From Planctomycetota bacterium (GTDB lineage: Bacteria; Planctomycetota; UBA1135; GCA-002686595), in contig JACKHS010000010.1 in assembly GCA_020638875.1 (NCBI GenBank), positions 1-64,000 of the forward strand: 64,000 nucleotides of DNA, in the 5' to 3' direction. Positions 63,638 through 64,000 of the stretch are shown here, in pieces. Position 1 is the stretch's first letter. The number at the start of each line of letters is the position of its first letter. The position numbers were made by a program, and so were the translations under genes. The notes beneath the pieces were generated by a model, which did not search any database, had not been told where the DNA came from, and saw only the letters and a list, made by a program, of their open reading frames with translations.

Positions 63638-64000
63638 GGCGCGCCGCGCTGCTGCTCGCCGCCGCGCTACCGGCCGCCGGCGTGCTCGCGCAGGAGCGCG
63701 CCGCGCGCGTCGCGCCCGCGCCCGCGTCGTGCTGGTCGAGGTCGACGCGCTGATCCCCGAACAGCTCGAGCGGCTCGACCCCTGGCTGACTGGCGGGCTG
63801 CGGCGCGCGCTCGACGCCGGCGCGGTGTTCGTCGAGGCCGAGCTGCCCCTACGGCACCACCGACTCCGCGCCGGGCGTCGCGACGCTCGCCACCGGGCGC
63901 CTGCCGCGCGAGCACGGCGTCGTGTCCGACGCGCCGTGGTTCCGCGACGAGCGGCGCCAGCGCCTGTGCGTGGCCGACGCGGCGACGCGCACGGTCAGCT
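63634..64000 (+). CDS. alkaline-phosphatase-superfamily enzyme, N-terminal part, frameshifted and cut by the edge
   Basis: GTG at 63634 overlaps the NPCBM stop as GTGA. A signal peptide (ALLLAAALPAAGVLAQ) is followed by frame changes near 63715 and 63845; both lie in GC-rich runs. Joined frames read RVVLVEVDALIPEQLERL, then YGTTDSAPGVATLATG and LPREHGVVSDAPWF, the T-x-S-x-PG-x-ATL-x-TG-x-x-P-x-x-HG pattern of type I phosphodiesterase/nucleotide pyrophosphatase and AlkP proteins, with the Thr nucleophile of YGTTDSAPG. The gene continues beyond 64000. Probably a secreted phosphatase or phosphodiesterase acting with the sugar-binding protein before it. Confidence 0.7.

Overview
The window is very GC-rich (about three quarters G+C by eye), gene-dense and organised in short operons. 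I read it as chromosome of a Gram-negative bacterium of the Planctomycetota. LpxB indicates lipid A. Two secreted proteins end in a Cys-rich tail that I associate from memory with deep-branching planctomycetes such as the Poly30/Pla clade. DUF1080-like, DUF1570-like and squalene-cyclase-repeat proteins fit the same phylum. The phylum call is family-level inference. I see no rRNA, tRNA, CRISPR array, insertion sequence or phage gene.

Layout. 1-9.2 kb: a membrane protein, a 42-residue basic protein with its own promoter and terminator, a roughly 2000-residue DUF4011/DUF3320 superfamily 1 helicase broken by about eight frameshifts, and a secreted kelch protein. 9.3-11.3 kb: a coupled RsbU/RsbV/RsbW-like partner-switching operon. 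11.4-20 kb (minus strand): VIT-family transporter, secreted protein with the shared Cys-rich tail, DUF1080-like lipoprotein, small membrane protein, and an operon of CPA2 antiporter, NatA ATPase and two NatB permeases, one fused to a CPBP protease. 20-26.4 kb (plus): signal peptidase I, SDR, two coiled-coil membrane proteins, aldehyde dehydrogenase and a frameshifted secreted protein. 26.5-37.7 kb: lipoprotein, FAH-family hydrolase, squalene-cyclase-repeat protein, nitroreductase, the coupled set lpxB/ECF sigma/anti-sigma/YbjQ, a TPR protein, an ABC exporter, an LPS-kinase-like protein and a PabA/TrpG amidotransferase. 37.8-43 kb: trkA, trkH and a VolA-like lipase lipoprotein. 43-53.6 kb: lipoprotein and two secreted HExxH peptidases, divergent from two roughly 1000-residue anchored beta-sandwich proteins. 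53.7-60 kb: HAD phosphatase, then a chaperone cluster groEL2-groEL1-dnaJ-grpE-fmdB. 60.3-64 kb: badly frameshifted anchored protein, NPCBM protein and the start of an alkaline-phosphatase-like enzyme.

Cross-cutting patterns. Stop and start codons overlap by 4 nt (ATGA, GTGA or TTGA) at nine gene pairs, so translational coupling is common. At eleven genes a TANNNT hexamer sits only 6-9 nt before the start codon, which suggests leaderless mRNAs. Three promoters match TTGCC(A/T)-N17-TANNNN. Seven genes carry frameshifts, those that could be placed lying in GC-alternating or homopolymer tracts, while housekeeping genes are intact; assembly indels are the simplest reading for most of them.
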